NCBI RefSeq assembly: GCF_018881635.1
Contig: NZ_JACVPY010000002.1
Coordinates: 153,374-217,373, forward strand
Length of the DNA stretch: 64,000 nucleotides
Reading direction: 5' to 3'
Source: Polynucleobacter sp. UB-Piko-W3
Lineage (GTDB): Bacteria > Pseudomonadota > Gammaproteobacteria > Burkholderiales > Burkholderiaceae
The notes beneath the pieces are model-generated. The model was not told where the DNA came from and did no database searches. It was given only the letters and a program-made list of their open reading frames with translations. The position numbers and the translations under genes are program-made. Position 1 is the stretch's first letter. Each line of letters opens with the position of its first letter. Positions 1-9,265 of the stretch are shown piece after piece.

Positions 1-2
1 TG

Positions 3-329
3 GACTCTTCCTCAGCTGCCGCTGAGATGGTGACCTTGTGTGCTGCTGCGGGATTTGCAGCACACTTCTTCCCAACAGGCCAAGGTAACGTGATTGGTAA
101 TGCGATTCTTCCAGTGATCAAGATTTGCGCAAACCCAAAAACAGTACGCACCATGGGTGAGCACATTGACGTTGATGTATCTGGTCTTTTGCGTCGTGAA
201 GAGAATATGGACCAGGCTGGTGATAAGTTGTTGGAGTGCCTCTTACGCACTGCTGACGGCGAATTAACGGCTTCTGAGATTCTCGGTCACCGTGAGTTCG
301 TATTAACCCGTTTATACGAATCAGCGTAA
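3..329 (+). CDS. suyB: UxaA-family lyase, C-terminal part; probable (2R)-sulfolactate sulfo-lyase large subunit (partial)
   Basis: The frame is open from the left edge, so only the last 108 residues are present. The blocks [11 protein letters not shown] and PVIKICANP identify the C-terminal part of the UxaA (altronate/galactarate dehydratase) superfamily. Known split members of this family include SuyAB, which cleaves (2R)-sulfolactate to pyruvate and sulfite. The GQGNVIGN form differs from the GRG-x-P-x-G form I associate with sugar-acid dehydratases, and the downstream sulfite exporter and sulfite dehydrogenase genes favour SuyB. This substrate is an inference; altronate or galactarate dehydratase remains possible because the rest of the protein lies outside the window. 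The stop lies 10 bases before the GntR gene, so the two are probably co-transcribed. Confidence 0.65.
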   Translation, partial: DSSSAAAEMVTLCAAAGFAAHFFPTGQGNVIGNAILPVIKICANPKTVRTMGEHIDVDVSGLLRREENMDQAGDKLLECLLRTADGELTASEILGHREFVLTRLYESA

Positions 330-339
330 TTTTTAAAGC

Positions 340-1059
340 ATGAGATCCCTGACTGCTTATGAAGAAGTAAAGCAAAAGATCACCGAAGATCTGGTCAGGG
401 GTCGTTATCCGATGGGGCAGGCATTGCCTGCTGAAAAGGATTTATCAAAAGAATTAGATGTTTCTATAGGAACCCTGCGTAAAGCGGTGGACGAGTTGGT
501 TGCCGAAGGTATTGTGGTTCGTCGCCAGGGCAGGGGAACCTATGTTGCTGAGCATGACCTTAAAAGATTGCTGTATTACTTTTTTCACGTTGTAAAACAT
601 GATGCAGATAAAAAGATAAATCCACGAGTCGAGTTAGTTTCCTTAACTTCAGCTCTTGCAAATAGAGAAGAGGCCGGCAAGCTACAAATTAAAGAGGGCG
701 CATCAGTATGGCGTCTGGTTAATTGCCTTTATTTAGATGATAAATGCGTCATGATTGACCATATTACTTTGGATAAGAAGCGGTTTAAGAATTTAACTCG
801 TATGGACTTTATTAATCGCGAGGGCAGTATCTATCAGTTATATCAAATGAAGTACGGTCAGACAGTGGTTCGCAGTAGTGAACGTTTGCGTGCTGGTTTG
901 GCTGGCAAGCAATACTCTGAGTGGTTAGGGCTAAAGCCAGATTCACCAGTTCTGATTATCAGAAGGGTAGCGCTTGGTATTCAGGATGAGCCATTGGAAT
1001 GGCGGGTCTCTACGCTCAACACCAATCAACATGAATACTTTAGTGAGTTAGTGGTTTAA
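340..1059 (+). CDS. GntR-family transcriptional regulator (HutC/UTRA type)
   Basis: A 239-residue regulator. Residues about 5-70 form a GntR winged helix-turn-helix (LPAEKDLSKELDVSIGTLRKA, then a wing with RRQGRGTYVAEHD). Residues about 85-235 fit a UTRA effector domain, ending in a typical strand rich in hydrophobic residues (VLIIRRVALG). The family usually represses catabolic or transport genes and is released by a pathway metabolite. It sits between the SuyB-like lyase (10-base gap) and the exporter (6-base gap), so it probably controls this operon. The effector cannot be told from sequence; sulfolactate or a related sulfonate is a guess from context. The start is the first ATG after the upstream stop; no strong ribosome binding site is visible, which fits translational coupling. 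Confidence 0.88.
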   Translation: MRSLTAYEEVKQKITEDLVRGRYPMGQALPAEKDLSKELDVSIGTLRKAVDELVAEGIVVRRQGRGTYVAEHDLKRLLYYFFHVVKHDADKKINPRVELVSLTSALANREEAGKLQIKEGASVWRLVNCLYLDDKCVMIDHITLDKKRFKNLTRMDFINREGSIYQLYQMKYGQTVVRSSERLRAGLAGKQYSEWLGLKPDSPVLIIRRVALGIQDEPLEWRVSTLNTNQHEYFSELVV

Positions 1060-1065
1060 GAATTT

Positions 1066-2058
1066 ATGCTCACAACTGCTAAGCAGAACTTACCAGGTTT
1101 ATTGGTTTGTTTGATCATCGCCATGTCTACCAGTTTTCTTTCTGAAAATTATGGTGGACCACAGCTCTTATATGCTTTGTTACTAGGCTTATCACTGCAC
1201 TTTCTCTATCTGAATGAAGCTGTCAAGCCAGGAATAGACTTCTGTGCAAAAACGATTCTTCGTTTGGGTGTTGCTTTTCTAGGAATTCGGATTACTTTTG
1301 CTGATATTAGTGCGATTGGCATTAATACTGGCTTCATGGTGATCATGGCGGTTGCTGCAACGGTTTGCTTGGGCTTTTTGCTGGCAAAGTTTTTAAAGCT
1401 CTCGCCAGATTTTGGCTTGATAGCAGGTGGATCTGTTGGTATTTGCGGTGCTTCTGCTGCACTTGCAGTCGCCTCTGTATTGCCTAAGTCAAAAGAGAAT
1501 GAGCAATTTACCTTATTAGTGGTGGTTGGGGTAACGGTGCTATCGACCATAGCAATGGTGACATATCCTTTCGCTTTGCAAATGCTCAATATTGGCGATC
1601 TTTCAGCCGGTATTTTTATAGGTGCCACTATTCATGATGTTGCTCAAGTGGTTGCCGCAGGAATGCTGTTTGGTTCCGAGGCGGGCGATGTCGCAACTGT
1701 GGTGAAGTTATTTCGCGTAGCGCTACTCCTACCCGTAGTTTTAGTGATCTCTATTTTCTTTGGTACGCAAAGAGCGACTAATCAATTAGGGTGGGGTAGC
1801 TTGCGCTTGATCCCAACATTTTTATTGGGCTTTGTTGCGCTTTCTATTGTGGCTTCAATGGAAATTTTACCCACTTCAATCACACATCAAATTGGTGGAA
1901 TATCCCGTTGGATGTTGGTGATTGCAATTGCAGCTGCAGGATTGAAAACTAATTTTCAAGAACTGGCAAAGCTAGGTTGGCAGCCGGTATTTATGTTAAT
2001 TGTTGAAACCCTCTTTATTGCTATTCTGGGGCTCATATTCATTATGTATGGCGCCTAG
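1066..2058 (+). CDS. YeiH-family putative sulfate/sulfite exporter (PSE family)
   Basis: A 330-residue integral membrane protein with about ten hydrophobic segments and the glycine-rich family block GLIAGGSVGICGASAALAV near residues 118-136, plus IGATIHDVAQVVAAG near 185. This is the UPF0324/YeiH (Cons_hypoth698) family. Some members, for example TauZ-type proteins in organosulfonate clusters, are proposed to export sulfite or sulfate released by desulfonation. Position directly after a GntR gene and a SuyB-like lyase, and just before a sulfite dehydrogenase pair, fits that role. The family identity is clear; the transported ion is an inference. The start ATG follows the GntR stop by six bases. 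Confidence 0.85.
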   Translation: MLTTAKQNLPGLLVCLIIAMSTSFLSENYGGPQLLYALLLGLSLHFLYLNEAVKPGIDFCAKTILRLGVAFLGIRITFADISAIGINTGFMVIMAVAATVCLGFLLAKFLKLSPDFGLIAGGSVGICGASAALAVASVLPKSKENEQFTLLVVVGVTVLSTIAMVTYPFALQMLNIGDLSAGIFIGATIHDVAQVVAAGMLFGSEAGDVATVVKLFRVALLLPVVLVISIFFGTQRATNQLGWGSLRLIPTFLLGFVALSIVASMEILPTSITHQIGGISRWMLVIAIAAAGLKTNFQELAKLGWQPVFMLIVETLFIAILGLIFIMYGA

Positions 2059-2144
2059 GGTTAACAGAAATATCAACTTTTATAGTTTGGCAGTATGCTT
2101 TAAAAAATAAGCTGAGTAACGCATATAACGGGGGCAAAATATTT

Positions 2145-3404
2145 ATGTCTAAGAGGGATACATTTTCTAATCGCCGTCTTTTTTTAAAGTCATCGCTGGT
2201 TGCGGGGGCTGGGGTAAATGGCGTTATGGGCGCTAATTCCGCCTTTGCTAAAAATCAGGGCGATGGTTTTTTAGAGGTTGATCCTTGGACAAAAACTCAG
2301 GGATCAACCTTCGTAAATCCACCTTATGGCTTGCCATCGAAGTATGAAAAGAATGTTGTTCGATTACTTCCCTCTCCAGCGCCAACATTCTTAACGGGTT
2401 CAAGAACACCCTTGCAAAGCTTGCATGGAATTATTACCCCTAATGGTTTAGTTTTCGAGCGACATCATGCAGGAGTGCCCGATATTAATCCTGACCTGCA
2501 TAAATTGGTGATTCATGGTTTGGTGGATCGCCCAATGATCTTTAGTATGGAAGATATTGTCCGCTTTCCATCGGAATCCCGAATTAATTTCTTAGAGTGC
2601 TCCGGTAACAGTGCTGCTGAACTCAAGAAGGCAAGCAATCAAACAGTTCAGCAAATTCATGGATTGGTATCCTGTTGCGAGTGGACTGGCGTGCGCTTAT
2701 CTACAATTTTGCAAGAGTGTGGCGTGCAGCCCTCTGCAAAATGGGCCTTGGCTGAGGGTGCTGATGGAGCCGCAATGACGCGGAGCATTCCCATGAGCAA
2801 GATGATGGACGATGCTTTATTGGTGTATGCACAAAATGGTGAGATGTTGCGTGCTGAACAAGGCTATCCACTGCGTCTATTTTTGCCTGGTTATGAAGGC
2901 AATATGAGCATTAAGTGGTTGCGAAGAATTAAGTTAGGTACTGAGCCATGGCAAACTCGTGAAGAGACCTCTGCTTATACCGATCTGAGGGCAGATGGGA
3001 AGGCGTTGCAATTTACTTTCGCCATGGAGGTGAAATCAGTCATTACGCAGCCCTCAGGGATGATGAAACTCAAATCAAAAGGCTTTTATGAGATCTCCGG
3101 CTTCGCTTGGTCCGGTAATGGCAAGATTCGGCGCGTTGAGGTCTCGACTGATGGTGGTAAGTCATGGAGTGAGGCCGTGTTGCAGGAGCCTGTAATAGAT
3201 AAATCCCTAGTTCGATTTCGTTTTCCTTGGATGTGGGATGGAGCGCCAGCAACACTGATGAGTAGGGCGGTTGATTCAAGTGGTGAAGTACAGCCTACGA
3301 TGGATGCTGTTATCAAGGCTAAGAGCGTAAATACTTTCTATCACAATAACGCCATTCAACCATGGCATGTTGCTGCTAATGGGGAGGTGACTAATGGACG
3401 CTAA
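2145..3404 (+). CDS. soxC: SoxC-type molybdopterin sulfite dehydrogenase, Tat-exported
   Basis: A 419-residue sulfite-oxidase-family protein. The N-terminus has twin arginines (R10-R11 in SNRRLFLK), a hydrophobic stretch and ANSAFA before the mature part, which fits Tat export of a cofactor-loaded enzyme to the periplasm. The Mo-binding domain has the SoxC-like run ITPNGLVFERHHAGVPDI, and the probable Mo-ligand cysteine is C152 in NFLECSGNS. A C-terminal Mo-co dimerisation domain follows (VEVSTDGGKSWSEAVL). The enzyme would oxidise sulfite, or sulfane sulfur if other Sox proteins are present elsewhere, and pass electrons to the cytochrome encoded next. No soxXYZAB genes lie nearby, so sulfite dehydrogenase is the likelier role. 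A purine-rich GGGGGC precedes the ATG by about ten bases. There is an 86-base gap after the exporter gene. Confidence 0.85.
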   Translation: MSKRDTFSNRRLFLKSSLVAGAGVNGVMGANSAFAKNQGDGFLEVDPWTKTQGSTFVNPPYGLPSKYEKNVVRLLPSPAPTFLTGSRTPLQSLHGIITPNGLVFERHHAGVPDINPDLHKLVIHGLVDRPMIFSMEDIVRFPSESRINFLECSGNSAAELKKASNQTVQQIHGLVSCCEWTGVRLSTILQECGVQPSAKWALAEGADGAAMTRSIPMSKMMDDALLVYAQNGEMLRAEQGYPLRLFLPGYEGNMSIKWLRRIKLGTEPWQTREETSAYTDLRADGKALQFTFAMEVKSVITQPSGMMKLKSKGFYEISGFAWSGNGKIRRVEVSTDGGKSWSEAVLQEPVIDKSLVRFRFPWMWDGAPATLMSRAVDSSGEVQPTMDAVIKAKSVNTFYHNNAIQPWHVAANGEVTNGR

Positions 3405-3930
3405 TAGATATATCAACATTGCTCTACTTGTAGTTACCATTGGCATGCCATTAGGCTGTACTAGTAGTTACCAAGCACATAGCCCCATAGGCCTTGGCAA
3501 GCCGATTACTGAAAATCAGATTCAGGCATGGAATATTGACGTTGGTCCAAGTGGAGTAGGCTTACCACCCGGCTCAAGTACCGCAATTATTGGAGAAAAG
3601 TTATATCAGCAACAGTGCGCGTCCTGTCATGGAGACCAGGGGCAAGGCGGAGTAGCAAATCGTCTTGTGGGTGGCGGTTCATTGAATACAAATTCGCCCA
3701 TAAAGACCGTGGGCAGTTTTTGGCCTTACTCAACTACTATTTTTGATTATGTGAAAAGGGCGATGCCACATCAAGCGCCGCAGTCCTTAACAGATGATCA
3801 AGTTTATGCCGCCACCGCCTATATTTTGTATCTTAATAAGATAATCCCAAAAGATGCGGTGATGGATGCTAAGACACTACCTTTGGTAAAAATGCCTAAT
3901 AGGGATGGATTTATTCGTATCGAGCGTTGA
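3394..3930 (+). CDS. soxD: SoxD-type monoheme cytochrome c, electron acceptor of the sulfite dehydrogenase
   Basis: A 178-residue exported cytochrome c. A hydrophobic N-terminus ends in MPLGC (C22), either a weak lipobox or a plain signal peptide. One heme site, CASCHG, lies at residues 75-80 (C75, C78, H79), and M124 in KRAMP is the likely distal ligand. It overlaps soxC by 11 bases, and a strong GGGGAGGTGA ribosome site lies just before its ATG, so the two are translationally coupled and very probably form a complex. Two-domain SoxD proteins of classical Sox systems are about twice as long, so this short form resembles the single-heme partners of SorAB/SoxCD-like sulfite dehydrogenases. Function by partnership is an inference; the heme motif is seen directly. 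Confidence 0.8.
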   Translation: MDANRYINIALLVVTIGMPLGCTSSYQAHSPIGLGKPITENQIQAWNIDVGPSGVGLPPGSSTAIIGEKLYQQQCASCHGDQGQGGVANRLVGGGSLNTNSPIKTVGSFWPYSTTIFDYVKRAMPHQAPQSLTDDQVYAATAYILYLNKIIPKDAVMDAKTLPLVKMPNRDGFIRIER

Positions 3931-3972
3931 GCAGTTGAAAAGACATTGATGATTTGAAGAGTCTTACGATCA

Positions 3973-4749
3973 TTACTTCTCTACAAATGCTCTTTCAAAG
4001 ACGTAATCACCCAACTGTCCAAGGCTCGGTGAAACTTTAAAGCCTTTGGCATCGAGCATCTCGGCAGTTTCTTTAAGCATGGATGGGCTGCCACAGATCA
4101 TGGCTCGGTCTACTGCGGAATCTAGTGGCGGTAAGCCAATATCATTAAAGAGCTGACCAGATTCAATGGCAGTGGTTAGGCGGCCCGTATGTTTAAAGGC
4201 TTCGCGAGTAACCGTTGGGTAGTAGATTAGCTTTTCACGAATGATCTCACCGATGTATTCATCTTGAGTGAGTTCATTTTTGATGTATTCGCCATAAGCA
4301 AGTTCGCTTACTAAACGTACACCATGAATCAAAACTACCTTTTCAAACTTATCGTAAGTCTCTGGGTCACGAATGATGCTCATAAATGGTGCTAAGCCAG
4401 TACCAGTGCTAAAGAGATAAAGGTGCTTGCCAGGATTTAAGTCATCAATGACTAAGGTGCCAACGGACTTCTCGCTCACAAGGATGGGGTCGCCTACCTG
4501 AATTTTCTGCAAACGGGATGTGAGTGGACCATCTTGAACTTTAATACTCAAGAATTCCAAATGCTCTTCATAGTTTGGGCTAGCAACGCTATAGGCTCGT
4601 ACGAGTGGCTTGCCTTCCACTTCAAGGCCAATCATTAAGAAGTGACCGCTACGGAATCGCAAGCCTTTATTGCGAGTAGTAGTAAAGCTAAAAAGAGTGT
4701 CATTCCAATGATGAACAGTGAGAACAGTTTCAGTGTTATATGCGGCCAT
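3973..4749 (-). CDS. fpr: Ferredoxin--NADP(+) reductase
   Basis: A 258-residue flavoprotein of the bacterial Fpr type. The FAD domain has the RAYSVASPNYEE motif (R-x-Y-S) near residues 50-61, and the NADP domain has STGTGLAPFMSIIRD near 115-130 and ICGSPSML near 218. It ends in the aromatic-containing tail VFERAFVEK typical of the family. It exchanges electrons between NADPH and ferredoxin or flavodoxin in the cytoplasm and is often linked to oxidative stress and Fe-S cluster supply. It converges on the soxD gene and lies downstream of lysS with a 68-base spacer. No Shine-Dalgarno site is visible before the ATG, and a candidate promoter lies so close that the mRNA could be leaderless. Confidence 0.93.
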   Translation of the reverse strand: MAAYNTETVLTVHHWNDTLFSFTTTRNKGLRFRSGHFLMIGLEVEGKPLVRAYSVASPNYEEHLEFLSIKVQDGPLTSRLQKIQVGDPILVSEKSVGTLVIDDLNPGKHLYLFSTGTGLAPFMSIIRDPETYDKFEKVVLIHGVRLVSELAYGEYIKNELTQDEYIGEIIREKLIYYPTVTREAFKHTGRLTTAIESGQLFNDIGLPPLDSAVDRAMICGSPSMLKETAEMLDAKGFKVSPSLGQLGDYVFERAFVEK

Positions 4750-4754
4750 AGGTG

Positions 4755-4783
4755 CTTATAAATAAAATGATTTGATTGAGCAA
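4755..4783 (-). promoter_or_regulatory. Candidate fpr promoter
   Basis: On the minus strand, TTGCTC (4783-4778) and TATAAG (4760-4755) are separated by 17 bases. The -10 match is five of six. Transcription would begin about at the fpr start codon (4749), giving a leaderless or nearly leaderless message, in agreement with the missing Shine-Dalgarno site. Evidence is by consensus only. Confidence 0.35.
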
Positions 4784-4817
4784 TGCAATGATTAAAGTAT
4801 TTCTGGCTTGCCTCTAA

Positions 4818-6362
4818 TTACTCTTCTTCGCGACGTAGGTGCGGGAACAAAATCACATCTCGAATGTTTGGTGCATCGGTGAGAAGCATGACTAAACGGT
4901 CGATGCCAATACCACAACCACCCGTTGGAGGCATGCCATATTCCAAGGCGCGGATGAAATCATGGTCAAAATACATTGCTTCCTCGTCACCAGCCTCTTT
5001 TTGAGCTACTTGCTTGCGGAAACGATTAGCCTGATCTTCAGCATCGTTTAACTCTGAGAAGCCATTAGCTATTTCACGACCAGTGATGAATAGTTCAAAG
5101 CGCTCAGTAACTCCTGGGCGAGTATCCGATTCTCTAGCGAGTGGACTCACTTCGATTGGATAATCGATGATGTAAGTTGGATCCCAGAGATGTTCTTCAG
5201 CTACTAACTCAAATAGGGCGAGTTGAAGGGCCCCGATGCCAGCATTCTTTAGGGTTGGAGAGTCTGGATTCTCACCACCTTTTTTCAATTCAGCACGAAT
5301 GAAATTAACATCCTCTAATTGGGCTGCTTGATAGCTCTTATTGGACTGTGGCCCATGCTTCAGAATTGCTTCAGTAATGGTTAAGCGTTGAAATGGCTTA
5401 CTTAAATCGAGTTCACGGCCTTGGTGTGTCAATACTGCTGTGCCTTGCGCATCCATTGCTGCTGCACGAATCAAGCCTTCTGTGAAATCCATTAGCCAAC
5501 GGTAATCGGTATAAGCCGCGTAGAACTCCATCATAGTGAACTCAGGATTGTGACGTGGGCTCACACCTTCGTTGCGGAAGTTGCGGTTGATTTCAAAGAC
5601 ACGTTCAAAGCCACCCACTACCAAACGTTTGAGATAAAGCTCGGGTGCAATACGCATGAACATCTGCATATCTAAAGCATTATGGTGAGTAATGAATGGT
5701 TTGGCTGTAGCACCACCTGGAATAGGGTGAAGCATCGGCGTTTCGACTTCCATAAAGTCTGCATCGAGCATATAGCGACGCAGAGACGCAATCGCATTGC
5801 TACGCGCTTTAAAGGTATTGCGACTTTCTGGATTAACGATCAAATCGACATAGCGCTGACGATATTTAGTCTCAAGATCAGAAAGACCGTGGAACTTATC
5901 TGGCAATGGGCGCAACGACTTGCTCAGTAAACGTAGATTGCTAGACTCAACCGAGAGCTCACCCTTATTGGTCTTAAAGAGATTGCCTTCAGCAGAAATA
6001 AAGTCACCCATATCCCAGTGTTTAAAGGCGCCATGGGTATCAGCACCACTCAGTTCATCGCTGATATAGAACTGAATTTGACCGCTGCGATCTTGGATGG
6101 TTGCAAAGCTGGCTTTACCCATCACGCGTTTAAGCACCATGCGACCCGCCACTTTGACATGCACTTTCTTAGCAGCAAGCTCTTCTTTAGTGAGGCTATC
6201 GTAATGGGTATGAAGATCAGCAGCCAAATGCGTTGGTACAAAATCATTTGGGAAAGCAACTCCACTTTCACGCAGCTTAGCGAGTTTTTCACGGCGCTCA
6301 GCAATGATATGGTTTTCATCAACTGCTTCAGTGGCGGGGGCTTGATTCGTTTTATCGTTCAT
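4818..6362 (-). CDS. lysS: Lysyl-tRNA synthetase, class II
   Basis: A 514-residue enzyme that attaches lysine to tRNA-Lys. An N-terminal OB-fold anticodon-binding domain (about 60-180, with [20 protein letters not shown]) is followed by the class II catalytic core: motif 1 around [15 protein letters not shown], motif 2 with [20 protein letters not shown], and motif 3 with [20 protein letters not shown] near the C-terminus. Length and motifs are full for the family. It follows prfB with 12 bases between the genes; lysS next to prfB is the arrangement also known from E. coli. The first ~20 residues are acidic and poorly conserved, so the exact start is a little less certain than the rest. Confidence 0.97.
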   Translation of the reverse strand: MNDKTNQAPATEAVDENHIIAERREKLAKLRESGVAFPNDFVPTHLAADLHTHYDSLTKEELAAKKVHVKVAGRMVLKRVMGKASFATIQDRSGQIQFYISDELSGADTHGAFKHWDMGDFISAEGNLFKTNKGELSVESSNLRLLSKSLRPLPDKFHGLSDLETKYRQRYVDLIVNPESRNTFKARSNAIASLRRYMLDADFMEVETPMLHPIPGGATAKPFITHHNALDMQMFMRIAPELYLKRLVVGGFERVFEINRNFRNEGVSPRHNPEFTMMEFYAAYTDYRWLMDFTEGLIRAAAMDAQGTAVLTHQGRELDLSKPFQRLTITEAILKHGPQSNKSYQAAQLEDVNFIRAELKKGGENPDSPTLKNAGIGALQLALFELVAEEHLWDPTYIIDYPIEVSPLARESDTRPGVTERFELFITGREIANGFSELNDAEDQANRFRKQVAQKEAGDEEAMYFDHDFIRALEYGMPPTGGCGIGIDRLVMLLTDAPNIRDVILFPHLRREEE

Positions 6363-6374
6363 ATTGGTGGGTAA

Positions 6375-7479
6375 TTAAACGCCTTGCTTCAGGCTGGCTT
6401 CAATAAAGGCATCAAGATCTCCATCTAATACTTTTTGGGTATTTGAGATCTCAACGTTAGTACGTAAATCTTTGATGCGGCTTTGATCCAAAACGTAAGA
6501 GCGGATTTGATGACCCCAGCCTACATCGGTTTTGTTCGCCTCTAACTTATCTTGTTCAACGCGACGCTTTTGCATTTCATGTTCGTACAAGCGCGATTTA
6601 AGCATGGTCATCGCTTCAGCGCGGTTGCGATGTTGGCTCCGATCATTCTGACACTGCACCACGATTCCGGTTGGTAAGTGTGTAAGGCGCACAGCGGAGT
6701 CAGTTTTATTAATATGCTGACCACCTGCACCAGAGGCGCGGTAGGTGTCGGTGCGAATATCGGCAGGATTGACTTCAATCTCAATGGAGTCATCAATCTC
6801 GGGATATACGTAGATTGAAGCGAAAGAGGTGTGTCGACCATTAGACGAGTCAAATGGTGATTTACGCACTAAACGATGCACACCGGTTTCAGAACGGAGA
6901 TGGCCGTAGGCATACTCACCATCAACTTTGATAGTGGCGCTCTTGATGCCAGCAACATCACCATCAGATTCTTCCAAAATTTCTGTTTTGTAGCCCTTGC
7001 GTTCGCAATACTTGAGGTATTGACGATAGAGCATGCTAGCCCAGTCACAAGCTTCTGTGCCGCCTGCACCGGCTTGAATATCAATAAAGCAATTGCAAGA
7101 ATCCATTTCATTGTGGAACATGCGACGGAACTCTAGGTCGCCAATGATCTTGCTATAACTCTCCACATCCTGCTCAATGGCAGAGATTGTTTCAAAGTCA
7201 CTTTCCTCTTTAGCCATATCAAATAACTCCAGAGCACTGGTGATATTCGTATTTAAATTAGTTAGAGTGTCAACCACGCCATCGAGTAATTTCTTCTCCT
7301 TACCTAGCGCTTGCGCCTTTTTTTGATCATCCCAAATGGTGGGATCTTCTAGGATTGAGTTAACTTCGGTAAGGCGACGTGACTTTACTTCGAAGTCAAA
7401 GATACCCCCGAAGAGCTTGCTCACGGGTGAGCAGGTCGGACAAGGTATTTGAGATAGTATTGAGTTGTTCAGCTTCCAT
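6375..7479 (-). CDS. prfB: Peptide chain release factor 2, with programmed +1 frameshift
   Basis: RF2 recognises UGA and UAA and releases the peptide. The coding sequence is in two frames. It begins at the ATG at 7479, runs 27 codons to CTT (7401-7399) and meets an in-frame TGA (7398-7396). A +1 slip at CTT TGA C joins the main frame, giving about 367 residues, close to E. coli RF2. The site CGGGGGTATCTTTGAC, with its internal Shine-Dalgarno-like G run, is almost identical to the E. coli recoding site. The main frame has the SPF recognition tripeptide ([11 protein letters not shown]) and the catalytic GGQ ([10 protein letters not shown]). Calling the start at the ATG at 7424, as a single-frame reading would, loses the true N-terminus. 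The gene lies 34 bases downstream of recJ. Confidence 0.96.
7390..7410 (-). promoter_or_regulatory. prfB +1 recoding site (Shine-Dalgarno-like stimulator, CTT slip codon, UGA)
   Basis: Reading the minus strand, a G5 run (7409-7405) lies just upstream of TAT CTT TGA C. In E. coli this arrangement lets low RF2 activity at the UGA codon promote slippage of the peptidyl-tRNA-Leu from CTT to TTT, so RF2 controls its own synthesis. All three elements (G run, CTT slip codon, TGAC stop context) are present with the same spacing. Confidence 0.95.
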
Positions 7480-7513
7480 CCCCTAATTATAAGTGGGTTA
7501 TTGGGCTTGCCCC

Positions 7514-9265
7514 TTAGGTTCCGGCACTCTCATCTTGGGCCTCAATCATGAGTTGGACGCGGGCTTGCCCTTGATAGCGATCGGTCACTAAGCGATAGGC
7601 TAATTTGGCTTTGGCTGGCAGGCTTTGGGTACGGTTGAACCAAACGGCCGATAAGGGCTTGTTGGTAGCAGCTGCCCCGAGTGGGCGCAGCATCAAGCGG
7701 AGGTGTTTTTCTTTCATGAGGCTTTGCTGGGCAATCTCAAATTCCCCATAAAAGACCGGCTGCGGAAATCCTTGGCCCCAGATCTCTTGAGCCAGTAGAT
7801 CGCCAATTTCAGGGGTGAATTCTGAGGGCTGTAGAGATCCATCGTGGGGGTGCCGGCGCTCCAGGATTTCATCGGTTAACAAGTTACTTGCCACTTTCTG
7901 AAAACAGGCATCGAACTTTTCAAAATCACTCTTGCGAATCGTTAAACCCGCAGCCATCGCATGACCACCAAATTTCAGAATAAGATCGGGTTCACGTTTG
8001 GAAACAATATCTAAAGCATCACGTAAATGAAAGCCTGTCAATGATCTGCCGGAGCCACGTAGCTCTTCACCTGTAGCGCCATCGGCGGGAGCAAAAACAA
8101 TCGCAGGGCGATTAAAGCGTTCTTTTAAGCGCGATGCGACAATCCCGACAACACCTTGATGCCATTCTGGATTCCACAGGCAGATGCTAGTACGCTGCGC
8201 CATTGTTCTAGCTAATTGATCTTCTGCAAGATGGGCAAGAGCTGCTTCTTGCATACCAGTTTCAATCACGCGACGCTCACGATTAATGCGATCGAGTTCT
8301 TGGGCAAGTGTCATTGCTTCATCGGCGTTATTCGTTAGGAGTAAGCGAATACCCAAAGTCATATCCGCTAAGCGCCCAGCGGCATTGAGGCGCGGGCCGA
8401 TAGCAAAACCTAAATCAAAGGTATTTGCCTTACGTGGATCTCGACTTGCTGCTTGAAACAAGGCCTGTATTCCAGGTTGGGATATTCCAGTCTGAATACG
8501 TTTCAAGCCATTGGAAACCAGTACACGATTATTGCGATCAAGCTGGGCTACATCAGCAACAGTGCCTAGCGCAACGAGATCTAATAAGTTCTCAATCTTA
8601 GGTTGAGTCTCATTGGTAAATTTTCCGCGCTTACGTAGTTCTGCGCGTAGTGCTACCAATAGATAGAACATCACACCAACGCCTGCAAGTGCCTTACTGG
8701 GGAAGGTGCAGCCTGGTTGATTGGGATTAACAATAGCAGTTGCTTTGGGAAGGCGATCACCAGGTAGATGATGATCGGTAACGATTACTTCCATACCCAG
8801 TTCACGAGCACGATCTACGCCAGCTTCACTCGCAATACCGTTATCAACCGTAATGAGATATTTCGGTTTTGGGGTTTGCTGAGCAGCAAGTTCAACTACT
8901 TCAGGAGTGAGACCATAGCCCATCGTAAAGCGATTGGGAACTAAAAAGTGAATGGGAGTCTGGGGACCTCCCAGCAATCGCAATCCCCGTAAGCCCACAG
9001 CACAAGCAGTAGCACCATCGCAGTCATAGTCTGCAACAATCAACATCGGCTCTTTGCGCTCTAAGATATCTGCTAACAAAGCTGCCGTGCTGATGCAATT
9101 CTTGAGCTCAGTTGGCGAGAGTAATTGCTTTAAGTCGAGTGAGAGTTCTTCAGGGGACTGTAGACCTCGTGCAGCATACAGCCTAGCGAGCAATGGATGA
9201 AGACCACTTTGTTCAAACCAGGTAGCAGTGCGTTCAGAAAAAGGACGCTGAGAAAAAAGACTCAT
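7514..9265 (-). CDS. recJ: Single-stranded-DNA-specific exonuclease RecJ
   Basis: A 583-residue 5'-3' single-strand exonuclease used in RecF-pathway recombination and mismatch repair. DHH-family motifs are all present: [11 protein letters not shown] (motif I), [11 protein letters not shown] (II), [12 protein letters not shown] (III, the DHH) and a DHHA1 domain with [14 protein letters not shown]-terminal OB-like region follows ([21 protein letters not shown]). I place the start at the ATG at 9265, which overlaps the upstream gene's stop as ATGA, instead of an in-frame start at 9319 that would run 58 bases into that gene and add residues not typical of the family. The rpfE-recJ-prfB-lysS order is conserved in several beta- and gammaproteobacteria. 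Confidence 0.94.
   Translation of the reverse strand: MSLFSQRPFSERTATWFEQSGLHPLLARLYAARGLQSPEELSLDLKQLLSPTELKNCISTAALLADILERKEPMLIVADYDCDGATACAVGLRGLRLLGGPQTPIHFLVPNRFTMGYGLTPEVVELAAQQTPKPKYLITVDNGIASEAGVDRARELGMEVIVTDHHLPGDRLPKATAIVNPNQPGCTFPSKALAGVGVMFYLLVALRAELRKRGKFTNETQPKIENLLDLVALGTVADVAQLDRNNRVLVSNGLKRIQTGISQPGIQALFQAASRDPRKANTFDLGFAIGPRLNAAGRLADMTLGIRLLLTNNADEAMTLAQELDRINRERRVIETGMQEAALAHLAEDQLARTMAQRTSICLWNPEWHQGVVGIVASRLKERFNRPAIVFAPADGATGEELRGSGRSLTGFHLRDALDIVSKREPDLILKFGGHAMAAGLTIRKSDFEKFDACFQKVASNLLTDEILERRHPHDGSLQPSEFTPEIGDLLAQEIWGQGFPQPVFYGEFEIAQQSLMKEKHLRLMLRPLGAAATNKPLSAVWFNRTQSLPAKAKLAYRLVTDRYQGQARVQLMIEAQDESAGT

Noticed and set aside
1206-1628. 140-residue minus-strand ORF inside the exporter gene
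   Set aside because: It is a shadow of a well supported membrane protein gene; no ribosome site and low-complexity composition.
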